Source: Prionace glauca | Taxonomy: Eukaryota; Chordata; Chondrichthyes; Carcharhiniformes; Carcharhinidae | Assembly (NCBI GenBank): GCA_037974335.1 | Contig: CM075760.1 | Location: forward strand, 46,520,138 to 46,584,137 | Direction of reading: 5' to 3' | DNA: 64,000 nucleotides | In this document: piece after piece, positions 21,901 through 32,589 of the stretch | Layout of the letters: each line of letters opens with the position of its first letter | How positions within the stretch are numbered: position 1 is the stretch's first letter | Translations under genes and position numbers: made by a program | The notes under the pieces: model-generated | Database searches by the model: none | Seen by the model: the letters and a program-made list of their open reading frames with translations, nothing else | Told to the model about the DNA's origin: nothing

Positions 21901-23777
21901 AGTATTTACGAGATATTTAAACGGCTGAATTTTCTGAAACATATCTCCTAAAACCCGGGCACTGGAAACTGCCCCATTGATAAATTTGTACTTTGCTCGT
22001 TATCCCAACATTGAAAGTTTCAGAACTTCCGTCAGGGGGCGCACTGGTTACTAACTCTTCGCTGTTCTGAATTGAAAATATGAAGAAATAACAGCAGCAT
22101 TGTCAGCTGTCTTTGCTGCTGGCGCTCTGACCCATATTGACTGCCTTCTGTTATTGGGCATGTTATTCTCTCGTCCGGGGTTTGTTGGACCTGCAGCGCA
22201 GAGGGAGGGGCAATTTCTGCCCCAAAAGTGGGTGTTTCCGTCTGCAGAGTTACAGACACAGCATGCGTCATATGATACAGACTCTCTCGCAACCTGTTCA
22301 TTCTATTGCTTAATATTGGGTATCTCCTTCTCAGGAGAACTCCCACCCCATCCACCCACCACCGTCCAACCCACCCTATCGCTATAAAATAAATCAAATA
22401 ATGCAACAATTTATGGACTGAATATGATAAATGCGGGAAACCAAATGTCCCCATCTGGCGGGATTGTTCAGACAGGTGAATGAATACCATTCTGTAACTA
22501 ACAGACATGCAACTCAGTTCATGAAAATGCTGCCTCTGTTTAACCCATAGCAAAACAAAAACTAGAGGAAATGAGCCAGAAAATAAGAAGTAATTATTAT
22601 GTTAATGAATCAAAGGAGAGAAAGGACTCGGGTCAGAAGGAGAAGAAGCTGCTAATGACATTAAACATATCAATAATCCAATATTTACTCACAACACAGA
22701 TTTCAGAAAGCAAGGCTACAAGTCTAACGCTGAACACATCATTCTCGCGAGCACAGTTCGCAACACTTGGATCAGGTTATTGATTCTTCGTTCGTTTCGT
22801 GTTAACCTCAGAGACAGTGTGTGAGAGAGATTGGGAAAGATAGAGTTGGGTTGAGAATGTGCAGTGCTGAGCGGGAGACTCTTTCCTCTTTCAGTGTTAA
22901 CCTGACAGACAGTGTGTGAGACACTGGAAAACGTGGAGTTGGGATAAGGAAGCACAGTGTTGAGGGAAGTGCCACTTGACCAACTGGGGCATTTTCACCC
23001 CCACACCGGACAGAGCAGAATCTCTGTTCAGAAGTGGTTGGCAGACTTCTACCCGATCAATTCAAGTTTGGAAAAGGTTAAGAAGAAACAGAATTAATCC
23101 GGCTGGTCTCGCAGGGGGTGAATGGATGGCAGCATTTCAGGCTAACTCTATGAAAGTGGAGGGAGCGATTAGAAGACTTGTGTTTTGAGCAGACGATGTT
23201 AGAAATTGCGATGATCCATGCCAATCTGTAATGGAGACATAATGTAGAAGTAATTTACAAAGATATTTAATATTTGGGCAGTAAACGGAATGAGAAATAT
23301 ATATATAATCAATATTGAAAGCAAGCTGTTGGTTAGGAATAAGTGGATACCCTTCAGCAGAGACAGTACGCGAGCAATGGGCCGAATGGCGTCTGTTTGT
23401 TCTTTAAGACTCTATAATTCTCAGACGATGAACTGCTCTGTTCATTTACAAGGATAACAGAGCACAGCCATTGTGAAACAATGTACTCTGCTGCTGCACA
23501 TCGGGTGCAGAGAGGGCCGGGGGGTCATTGATGGTTCAAGTGGACAATGGTTTGAGAAACAGCCGATCTCTCGGTGGCACCGTGAGCAACGTCAGAGACC
23601 GACATCCCATAATAGTCCAATCGGTAACAATGTGGACCCTCAGTCTCACATTGAAGGGGGGAATGGAAAACTCTCGCCTCTCCTTTCCCTTCCTCACATT
23701 TCAGAGTCCAGGCCCCGGCTGCAAGTCCCAGTCTGAAAATCAGACCCGGATTGATTTTCTTGTGCACCTTTATTATC
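21901..23777. other. Intergenic, duplicated, no gene seen
   Basis: Equivalent to 2,991-4,987 of copy A, without the Penelope hairpin. Part of it (to about 23,345) reappears inverted at 29,741-30,200. Confidence 0.6.
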
Positions 23778-24300
23778 ATGAAGCAACCCCTTCCCACTGC
23801 CCCCCTCCCAACCAAATACCTATTTCCTCTTGAAGCTCTGACCCTGCTGCTATTGTGTGAGTTGATTTTTCTACTCAGATTTGTTGTTTTTAACAATTTC
23901 TTCACACCATGTAGTTTGTGAGTGATCTTTGTTCATAGCCGGTCAGTGTCATAGAACATAGAACATTACAGCGCAGTACAGGCCCTTCGGCCCTCGACGT
24001 TGTGCCGACCAGTGGAACCAATCTAATGACCCTCTAACCTGAACTATTCCAAAGTTACCCATATGCCCATCCACTGACCATTTGAACGCCCTTAAAGTTG
24101 GCGAGTCCACAACTGCTGCAGGCAGGGCATTCCACACCCTTACTACCCTCTGAGTGAAGAACTACCCTCCGAGTAAAGAGCGTCAGAGCTCCCAACATGA
24201 GCAGGCTGGTTCGACCGGGTTGAACCTAGCAGTCGGCGCTCCGTTTTTACAAACGACACCATATCCTGGGACAGACAGAACTCCCATTCGCCTGATAAAG
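23778..24300 (+). pseudogene. V segment pseudogene with leader exon (copy B)
   Basis: The leader exon 23,778-23,856 (MKQPLPTAPLPTKYLFPLEA, phase 1, GTGAGT donor) is intact. Exon 2 is interrupted by the same CR1 fragment as in copy A (23,950-24,175). Where copy A still reads tcctggtacagacag, this copy has tcctgggacagacag, so WYRQ is lost. It ends in the shared Penelope tail. Confidence 0.76.
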
Positions 24301-25085
24301 GGTCAGCGCTCCGAAAGCTAGTGGTTTGTGCTACCAAATTAATCTATTGGACTTTAATTTGGTGTAATGGGACTTCAAACACTGACAGGGACTACTTTGT
24401 TTTGTATCAGTATTGCTATATCAAACAATATCGATATAAAATGTTCTGGTTGCAAGTAACATGATGGACTTAAAACACATTTTATTATTTATCACAATGA
24501 AACTTGCAGATTAACCAGTTGTTGAATGGGGAGGCAAGATATATTTCCCTGTCTGAAAGAGGATTTCATAAACTACAAAGTTACAAAGTGAGGGAACATG
24601 AAATGGAAATATCGCAGCCCATTCATTATTCCATCCCCTGCTGTGAAGTAAATGTTTCAGCTAAACATTCATCCTCTCCCGCATCATAGCTGCTATCCCA
24701 AACATGATTGAAAACAAACCATTATGTTGCTGTAAGGGTGAATGCTGTCATTCTCCATGAGGAAACAGAGCCATCAAGACTCAGGGGACCGGTCGTTGCC
24801 TGAAATGACGGCTGAAGAGGAATGTAATCCTTTGTACTGGGATGACCAAATTCACTTTTATGCTATTGTCCTTCAGCCAAGAGGCCGAATTGGAAATGAA
24901 GGAACTGTGAGTTCATTGCTTGAATTGGAGATCAAAGGAACTTGAAGCCAATTGGATGTTATCTGATGATGTTTTCAGTGGTGAACCAATCAACGTGGGC
25001 CCGGATATGACTCAACCTCTTCCCAGCTCTTGACTAAAACACTTCAACCCATTCTGGTCAAATCCGCTTCCAGCTCTCTGCAAAC

Positions 25086-26008
25086 ATGTCTCCTGTTATT
25101 TTGTATGTATTCATCATAGCCACTGTTCATTTAACCGGTAGGTTCACAAGTTGCTCAATTCTGTGTTATACATCACTACCACATAATATATTCTGTCAGG
25201 CGGTTCGCTCAATGCAAGTGGGAGTGGATGGGTGATCAGGGAATGGATTGATCACAACATCGAAAAATTATCAGGATCTCGCTGGTCTCAACGCTGAGCA
25301 TTGTTGGGATTAGGCACAATTCCCCCTTGGAATGAGAATGAGTTGGGCTCAGATTGAAGCTCCTCTGATACCAGTGGATGAGTTTGGCAAACGCCACATT
25401 TCAAACAGACAGACCGTGAGCTGTTTCCAGTTATAGGGACTGAAGGCGAGGAACTGATCTCTTTAGAAAGAACAGAATGTTTATGGTGGAAGTTTTATTT
25501 AAACGCTACAATCACCTCCTCTTTCCAGCGGCTGAACTGTGAAATATATATGTTGTTGTGCTGTGTGATTTCTTTCTGAGATTATTGTTCAAGAATACGG
25601 CAGATTCTGGGGGTGAGGGATGGGGTTGGGGGGTTCAGGGTGGGGTTGGGGGAAGGGTGAAATCGCATTGTTTAGTTTAATATTTCTTTGCGTTCTTACA
25701 GAACATTGTGGAGGAGATTCTGTTTCACAGACACCGGCTGCAGTCACCGTCACTGAAGGAGATGTTGTTCAGTTACTCTGTAATTACACAGCTACAAGTA
25801 TTGGCAATCTTTATTTATTCTGGTACCGACAGCGTTCCAGCGGGTCCATGGAGTTTCTGCTGAAGAGGAATAGATACAGCGACAAAACAGAGACATCGCC
25901 AGGGGACCGTTTTTCAGCGGAGCTCAATGAAACAACCCGCACCGTCCCGCTGCAAGTGTCTGAAACAGAGCTGACAGACTCCGGGGTGTATTACTGCGCA
26001 CTGAGACC
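25086..26008 (+). CDS. T-cell receptor-type V segment, two exons (copy B)
   Basis: Exon 1 is 25,086-25,137 (MSPVILYVFIIATVHLT, phase 1) and exon 2 is 25,702-26,008 after ttcttacag. The V keeps VQLLCNYTATS, LFWYRQRSSGSMEFLLKR, FSAELNETTRTVPLQVSETE and SGVYYCALRP. Relative to its twin at 8,319 the CDR2 region is two residues longer (NRYSDKTETSPGD against DRYNTEASPGD) and CDR1 differs (SIGNLYL against SGNIAYL), while the frameworks are almost unchanged. Change concentrated in the loops is what is expected of V segments under diversifying selection, though the sample is small. Confidence 0.92.
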
Positions 26009-26047
26009 CACAGAGACACAGAGCTGGGCTGAACCTGTACAAAAACT
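26009..26047 (+). promoter_or_regulatory. 23-spacer recombination signal sequence
   Basis: Heptamer CACAGAG (26,009-26,015), spacer of 23 bases, nonamer ACAAAAACT (26,039-26,047). Same motifs as the copy A twin. Confidence 0.93.
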
Positions 26048-26332
26048 CTCAGAGCCTCACGCAACGTAACGGAGCGTGAGGCAAACTTTGGATCAGAGTG
26101 AGTCTGAAATGAAACCTGAAATCGTAGCGATTTCTCATTTTTTACTGAGAATATTTTTATGAATAACAAATATATTGCAAACTTAAAACAGGGGGACACT
26201 TAAAAGAATGAGCTTGAGAATATGTTTGTAAATTTTAATGTCCCGAAGTGTTTCATGAAATAAACACAACAGCTATTTTTGGACTCACAATGATATTATT
26301 TCATTCAGTAATATTGTAGTGCTCTGGCTGTG

Positions 26333-26634
26333 TCAGTCATTGTGATTGGTGAACACATTCCGAACAGGGTGTTTCTCTTGCTGTTTTTGGAAACAGTGAC
26401 CATGTGGCACCTCCACCTGAGAGGGAAGACGGTACCCCAGATTTAACAGGTCATCGAGAGGCTGACAGCTCTGACGGTGCAGCATTTCTAAACACTGCGC
26501 TGTCTCCTCGGTAAGTTCCCGGAGTGTTGTTCCGGATAGACTGCCGGTTTCTCCTGGAGGGGAAAAAATCTCTGAAGGGACTGGAGACAGAATTCGGGAA
26601 GTCTCGTGGAGTGGTGTCCACTCATTAACCCAAT
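26333..26634 (-). other. Conserved exon-like open frame of unknown origin (copy B)
   Basis: After an acceptor ttttgcccag on the minus strand the frame reads WVNEWTPLHETSRILSPVPS, then FSPPGETGSLSGTTLREL and LEMLHRQSCQPLDD, to a stop after TNHND. It mirrors 9,558-9,859. No family was recognised. Confidence 0.35.
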
Positions 26635-28090
26635 CTGGGCAAAACAAACTGAAATAATGAAAATGAAATTAAAGCTAAACATTATTGGTTCCCGTGGAAT
26701 CAGGAAGGCAATGAACGCAACCTGTACAAAAGGTATCCGTCGAAAAAAGAGATCGTACTTTTAATGATGTAGCGCCTTTCACAGACTCCAGAGGTCAAAT
26801 GGGACTTGCGAACCTAAGGAATTTCGTTTTCAGTGTAGAACATAGAACATTACGGCGCAGTACAGGCCCTTCCGCCCTCGATGTTGCGCCGGCCAGTGGG
26901 ACCAATCTAATGACCCTCTAACCTAAACTATTCCAATGTTATCCATATGCCTATAGTTGTGGTGATGTTACAAACTTCATCACCGCAGGAGGAAGTAGGA
27001 ATTCTCAATCAGAAATTCTGATCACTCTGACCCTGGAGTAAAGGGATTCAAATATGTGCCGGTTACATTGAACTTGTCGCAAATTTGAACCAAGTAATGG
27101 ACACCTCTCTCTCTCTTTCTGTCTTTTCACCCATCCTCGTTCTCTTTCTGCGACATTGAGGAGCCATATTGACGATCTATATTGTCTTGAACGTCGTACT
27201 CAGGCTACCCAATGACATTAGGATACAACGCTCTATAGAGTTCACTCTCTAAGTCCCCTGTTCCCACCTCATCCTCCAGGCACCATGCCCTGACGTGGCG
27301 CTAGGTGACCACAGATTTCCATTAGATTGCTCCATGATTATGCCTGACAAATTACTGCAGTGGCTTTCATTACCTCCTGCAGTATGAGTGACCAGGAACC
27401 TGTTCTGTTCTCACCACCTGTTATTAGGCATACTGGAAGAATTCAGACCCTGATATTCAACACTTGGTGACAAGGAGAACACAGCTCTGCTGCCAAAAGA
27501 CCACAAAGCAATTTCGAACCCAAAGCTTCTTGTCCAGAAGACCTGCTTCAGTGTCCGGTATTCCATAATTGACATAAAAGCTATTGCTCTAAATACACTG
27601 CGGTTTGCGGTGTTGAGGCGCGCAGATATTTCCTGTAACACCAGCTGTCACCTGTAACAGGGGGAACTGACGGTTCTACAAGTTTTAACTAAAGGAAACG
27701 TCATCAGTGAAGCAATGATCCTCTATGTTGTTCTCGAATATTGTTACATGATATCACTGGATTTATATTGCAACAGTTTATTATGGGGGTTTTTTACATC
27801 TATGTTACTATTCTATATCTGATACGTTTGTTATTGTTTTCATTTTTCTCCATTTGCTGCTTCATATTGATACAAGATCATTTGTCTCAGTTTTATGATG
27901 AGTCAAGGAGTAATTTGTATATTTCTAATGTGGGTTTTTCCTGCAAGTTCTATGAATAGAAACATTAAAATATATTGTTTTAATTCCATCATATAACTCG
28001 CAAGAAAAACTTGTTATATCGATATTGATTGAACTACGTTCTCTTCTAAAGACCATGGGATGTTTGTCTCCACAGTGCCCATGTCGAGTG
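26635..28090. other. Intergenic with one CR1 fragment
   Basis: Aligned with 9,860-11,820 of copy A. The only recognised insert is the copy-B-specific CR1 fragment at 26,838-26,955. Confidence 0.55.
26838..26955 (-). mobile_element. CR1-type LINE 3' fragment (family A), copy B only
   Basis: The run agaacatagaacattacggc, gcccttccgccctcgatgtt and what follows matches the CR1 family A terminus. Copy A (near 10,042) has an empty site. Confidence 0.85.
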
Positions 28091-28409
28091 AGTTACTGTA
28101 CAGGCTTTGCATCTCTCTGTTTCACAGTGCCTCAACTGCACTGTATCCACCGCAGCAGCTGACAGTTCGACCGTGTTAACACTGAGGCCGATGTATCCTT
28201 TCTCACTGCCTACGATACTTTAAACCTTCCTTCAGCTGTTTCATCTCTGAATGTGGAAACGACGTTCTCTGGAGCTTGATCGGTGAATTGCCGGTACCAA
28301 AATACAAACTCATTCCCAGTAACAGTAATATTGTGATGAAGAGAGATGGTCTGTCCTTGATTTACCCGATACATTGATATCTGAAGTGTCTTCGAGTGAC
28401 AATGAACAT
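28091..28409 (-). pseudogene. V segment pseudogene (copy B)
   Basis: Twin of 11,820-12,138. It reads VHCHSKTLQISMYRVNQGQT, ISLHHNITVTGN, FVFWYRQFTDQAPENVV, EGRFKVS, then a stop. The first conserved Cys is again His. The signal remains as CACTGTG (28,129-28,123), 23-base spacer, ACAGTAACT (28,099-28,091). Confidence 0.8.
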
Positions 28410-28850
28410 CTGTCAAAACAAGAACAAAATTAACATAAAGATACATACAGGGATAATTAAATAAAGCTCTTATGCATATTGGCTAAAAAAGTTAACTAAC
28501 GGTCTATCCACCTATCTGTCTGTCTGCGTCTAACTGTCAACATATCTACCTCTTATCAATCTGAATATTTACCTATGTCCTTGTTGATCTATCTTTTTCT
28601 CGATTATCCATCTAGATACTTGACAGGCAGATTTTTCTGCCTTTCTCTTTAATTTGCTTGTGGAACAGCGGAACAGTTTTGTTTTTAAACTTAATACGCT
28701 TCGATACTCTGCATCTTTAAAGGCAACTTTAGGATGTTAGAACGCTATCTAGATAGAACATTAAATGTGCGAAAGTAACATTGAAGAATATTAATGGCAT
28801 TTCTGGTTTGCAGAAAACTTAAAAGTGCAGCGGAGACAGGGCAGTGAACT

Positions 28851-28889
28851 GAATATTATACCAGGGGATCCGCTCTTTGTCTCACTGTG
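28851..28889 (-). promoter_or_regulatory. 23-spacer recombination signal sequence with weakened nonamer
   Basis: Heptamer CACAGTG (28,889-28,883) and a 23-base spacer are intact. The nonamer reads ATAATATTC (28,859-28,851), four mismatches from consensus against two in the copy A twin. Confidence 0.8.
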
Positions 28890-29317
28890 TCTGCTTCGCA
28901 CAGAGATACATTCCGGAGAACAGAACCGTCGTCTCATCTATAGACATGGTGTAGGAATTCTTTACTCGGTCAAAGGACTGTGTATATCGTCCTTCGGTCA
29001 CATTCCCCTCGTAAATGGAGGCGAGAATTGTTGGAGGTCCTCTCAGTGTTTGTCTGTACCAGGCTACTGTATGACCTGGAGCAACAGAGAGCCGACACTT
29101 GAGTTCAACCCGCTCCCCTTCCCGAGATACGACCTCCTCACGATGGGAGCTCTGATCCTCACACTGAACGTCTGTGAACAGAAGAAAATCAATCTCTAAC
29201 TACACGGTATGAAGAGATTGTTAAAATAATCCGTCTGAGTAAATCAATAAACTCACACAATATCAGCAGCATCAGAGCTCCAACTGGAAATAACTCTTTG
29301 CGGGGATTTCTCTTCAT
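28890..29317 (-). CDS. T-cell receptor-type V segment, two exons, reverse orientation (copy B)
   Basis: Leader exon 29,317-29,257 (MKRNPRKELFPVGALMLLIL) and V exon 29,171-28,890 keep the splice sites of the twin at 12,601-13,028. The V reads VQCEDQSSHREEVVSREGER, VELKCRLSVAPGHTVAWYRQ, TLRGPPTILASIYEGN and ETTVLFSGMYLCAKQ. It is free of stops up to the heptamer. Differences from the twin lie mostly around CDR1 and CDR2. The recombination signal is weaker than in copy A, so it may rearrange less often. Confidence 0.88.
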
Positions 29318-30200
29318 GATTGATGAAGATACACAAGAGCATTAATCAGGATCTACTTTCTAAACTGGGACTTGCAGCCGAGGCCCAGACTCTGAATGTT
29401 GGGGAGGGAGAGGAGGGGCGAGAGCTTCACATTCCCCCATTCAATGTGAGACCGAAGGGCCACACTGTCACCGATTGGATAATTATGGGATATCGGTACC
29501 TGACGTTTCTCACGGTGCCACTCAGCAATTGGCTGTTTCTCAACCCAGAAACCACTTGAACCGTCAATGCTTCCGAGCATCTCCTTCCTCACTGCAGCAA
29601 CAAAGTAAATTGTTTTGCAAGAATTGTGCTCTGGCGTCTTTCTAATTGAAAAGAGCCGTGCATAATCTTGAAATTGTAAACTGTTATAGAACTAACAGAC
29701 CTCTCGGCCCATTGCTCACGTACTATCTCGGTTGATGGGTTATCCACTTATACTTTATCGGCACTTTCATTGAATGTATCATATATTCTTAAAATTTCCA
29801 TTTGCTGGTCAAATATTTATCCACTTGTTTCTGAAAATTACTTATAGGTTGTCCCCATTACAGTTTGGCATGAGCCATTGCATCCTCTAAGAGTCGACTG
29901 CTCAAACCGCAGTCTGTTAATCGCTCCCTCCACTGCATAAAGATCAGGGGAAATGCCGCCATCCAGTCTCGCATTGAGGGGCGAGCCGATTGTCTCTGCT
30001 CCTTTTCAACCTTTTCCAAACCTGCCTTGATTGGATACAAGTCTGAAAATCACTTGTGAACAGAATTGCTGCTCCACAGGAAGTACCCCCATTTGCTCAA
30101 TTCTCCGCTGAGTATAATGCTCTCTCATTCCTTCACCATCGTTCCCAGTCTCTCTTAAACACTATCACTGAGGTTAACGCTAAAGGTTTGAAGAGTCACT

Positions 30201-30600
30201 GAACGGACCCATGTGTGTTTGAACTGTGTTGTCGACAATGATGTGTGCAGGCTTACATGTACCGCCTTGTGTTCTGAAACCTGCTTCTTGTAAATAAACC
30301 TCGGAGTCTATATCTGTTTAATACCATCTGTAGCTTGTTCTCCATGTTCTTTTTGTTTTAATGTTTATTTATCGGTGTTACAGGGAGGATTACATTAACA
30401 CTGCAATGAAGTTTATTTGAAAATGCCTTAGGCGGGATCATGAGCAAAGCTCAAATTTATCAATAGAGCGATTTCCAATGGTTGCTCTTTCGGTGACACG
30501 TTTCAGAAAATTGAACCATTTAAATAACAATTAAATATTAGTAATGTTAAACAAAAATCACAATCTACTTTGTTAAAGTTTCTCTTTATTGATCTGACCT
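30201..30600. other. Intergenic inside the inverted block, no gene seen
   Basis: AT-rich. A piece around 30,376-30,420 (ggattacattaacactgcaa) resembles a dispersed repeat, but the family was not identified. Nothing else was recognised. Confidence 0.4.
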
Positions 30601-30909
30601 TTAATTTATCACGCTAAGTGCTTTCTTTTTCAATGTCTTCCACTTCTTTTTCAATAATTTCCTCATTTTCTGTCCACTTCTCTATGAAGATTCAACTTTT
30701 CTAATTCCAATTGCTGCTCACTCATTCCGGCTTCCGTGTCCCTTCTCCCTTCTCCATCTGTGTTTTCATCTACCTTCATTTCTGACGGAATGTTAATCAG
30801 TAGATTCTATATTTTATTTTGCGTTGCGTTCATTTCGTTTGTTAATGGGCTTTTTATTATAATTCCACCACTCTACCGATACTCCAGGATGTCTCTCGCA
30901 GTCGGTGCA

Positions 30910-30948
30910 GGTTTTTGTATGGGATCTCCCTGTGTTTGTCACATTGTG
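30910..30948 (-). promoter_or_regulatory. 23-spacer recombination signal sequence
   Basis: Minus strand: heptamer CACAATG (30,948-30,942, one mismatch), 23-base spacer, perfect nonamer ACAAAAACC (30,918-30,910). Confidence 0.92.
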
Positions 30949-31281
30949 CCTCACGGCACAGAGATAGGTGGCGGTGTCTGTAACTCCGGCGTCTCTCACA
31001 GTCAGGGCACTGAATTTGTTGCCTCCGCCGATTGAGGCAGTGATCCTCTGGCTTTCATCGGATTCTCTTGTGGCCGTCACCAGATACTGCGGTGGCTGAT
31101 TCGGGGACTGTCTGTACCAATGCAAGATGCTAAAAGCAGTGGCCGTGGTACAGTTCATGGATACGGTTCCCCCTTCACTCACAACCATCCGCCAAGGAAG
31201 CTGCGTCACCTCATCTGCTCCATTCACCCCAGTGCAGGTCAGAGTGAAAAACAGCAAAGAGAATCTGTAAATTCGGAGCAT
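30949..31281 (-). CDS. T-cell receptor-type V segment, single-exon leader plus V (inverted copy)
   Basis: Third member of the intronless-leader V family. From ATG at 31,281 it reads MLRIYRFSLLFFTLTCTGVN then ADEVTQLPWRMVVSEGGTVS, with Cys in SMNC, SILHWYRQSPNQPPQYLV, TASIGGGNKFSALTVRD and TATYLCAVR. An upstream in-frame ATG (31,293, MICK) exists, but alignment with the two relatives favours 31,281. It is clearly more diverged than the A/B pair, yet frame, core residues and signal are all preserved, which supports function. It lies on the strand opposite its two relatives. Confidence 0.88.
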
Positions 31282-31925
31282 TTTACAGATCACATCAAAC
31301 TTCTGCTAAAACAATTGTCCAGGGAGTTCAGTGTAGAATTAGAATATGGATCTAATCACAAGAATTAATAAGGATTCACAAACGCGCTCCAATTATAACT
31401 GAGGCGTCCCTCTGTCGACCTGATGAAAGAAGCTGAGACTCGCTCACGGATATCGATTCTACTGGAATCTGACATAGAGAACTGAAGCCGGAATAAATAA
31501 ACCCCATCAGTAACCCCATGTTTCCGGTGACAAATCTCGTCCCACGTGTCTACCTAGGAAACCACTTCGTCCGATCAGAACATTGACTGAACCCAGCTCA
31601 GGGTGAATCCATTCACTGGCAGCCAGCTCAACAACTACTAACCCCACAGAACCACCGCGGACACAGGGAAATGCAGTGAGAACCTCCCGAGACACGGCAG
31701 GCAGCAAAATATACAGGATGAAGTTTGGAAATTTTGTCTTCAAATATCCAACTCCCCCTTATGCAGAGTGACAAAGAGGCATTTGGGTTGTTTGGGGACT
31801 ATTCCTAACGGGGAACTGTGAATCAAACACATTTCATATTGACTTTCATTATATAAACATGGTTTAAAACTGAACTAAATATTCAGTCTGTCTGATCTAT
31901 TTCCGTTCGGACACTTTTTTTCCAG

Positions 31926-32239
31926 GTCTGAACCATGGCGATTCTATCACTCAGTCACTATCCTCAGAAATAGAGGCGGAAGGAGAAACAGTGACTTTAT
32001 TTGTACTTATAATGTAACAATAAGCAAGTACAATTTATACTGGTACCGGCAACATCCAGATATACAGCCCCTGTTTATATTGAGGAAAAACTCGATATTT
32101 GGTAAAGGTATATCCATTTCTTTTTCGAGTTTCAGGTACCGAGTAAATTCATCAATTTGACGGGTATGTAGCTGATTGACGCTGTGCTATCTCTGGGACT
32201 CACAGTGATGGAAAGCAGTCTGACTGTTGTACAAAGACT
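31926..32239 (+). pseudogene. V segment pseudogene with good recombination signal
   Basis: After the acceptor ttttttttccag the exon reads LNHGDSITQSLSSEIEAEGE, TVTL, then shifts frame to ICTYNVTISKYNLYWYRQHP and PLFILRKNSIFGKG. The 3' third is shortened and the second Cys motif is damaged. The signal at 32,201-32,239 is strong: CACAGTG, 23-base spacer, ACAAAGACT. The same V lies reversed at 1,023-1,335 and 19,931-20,245. Confidence 0.8.
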
Positions 32240-32589
32240 GTATTTAAATATAGTTGAAACCCTATTTTCTGCGGGTTGCACAAAATCGGGGGCAGATACA
32301 ACAGCAATGTGACTGTCAGCCACACAAGAGGTCTCATTAACCTGGGATCAACCCAAGTGTGTCCAGTTTCCTGCTACGTCAGCCATTATGTCTCTATGAG
32401 TCTGTGAGATCTCTCAGTAGTGAGCTGGCTGATATTGAAAGAAAACAACTCGAGCTGGGCTCTTTCAGCATCTCGATAGGGAAACGGGTGCACTTTTCCA
32501 GATGGGGTTGCAGAAATGAAGCCCTTCTCTGTAAATTAGCACTGCAAATCCTGGGTTACTCATAGCAACATAAACGTTCCAGCATTAAT

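Larger units (their letters stand above)
19353..29741. repeat. Tandem segmental duplication, copy B (V-segment unit)
   Basis: Aligned in order with copy A from position 1. It lacks the copy-A insertions at 274, 4,527, 5,610, 6,602 and 11,059, and has its own CR1 fragment at 26,838-26,955. It stops at 29,741, where an inverted copy of earlier sequence begins at once. Confidence 0.93.
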
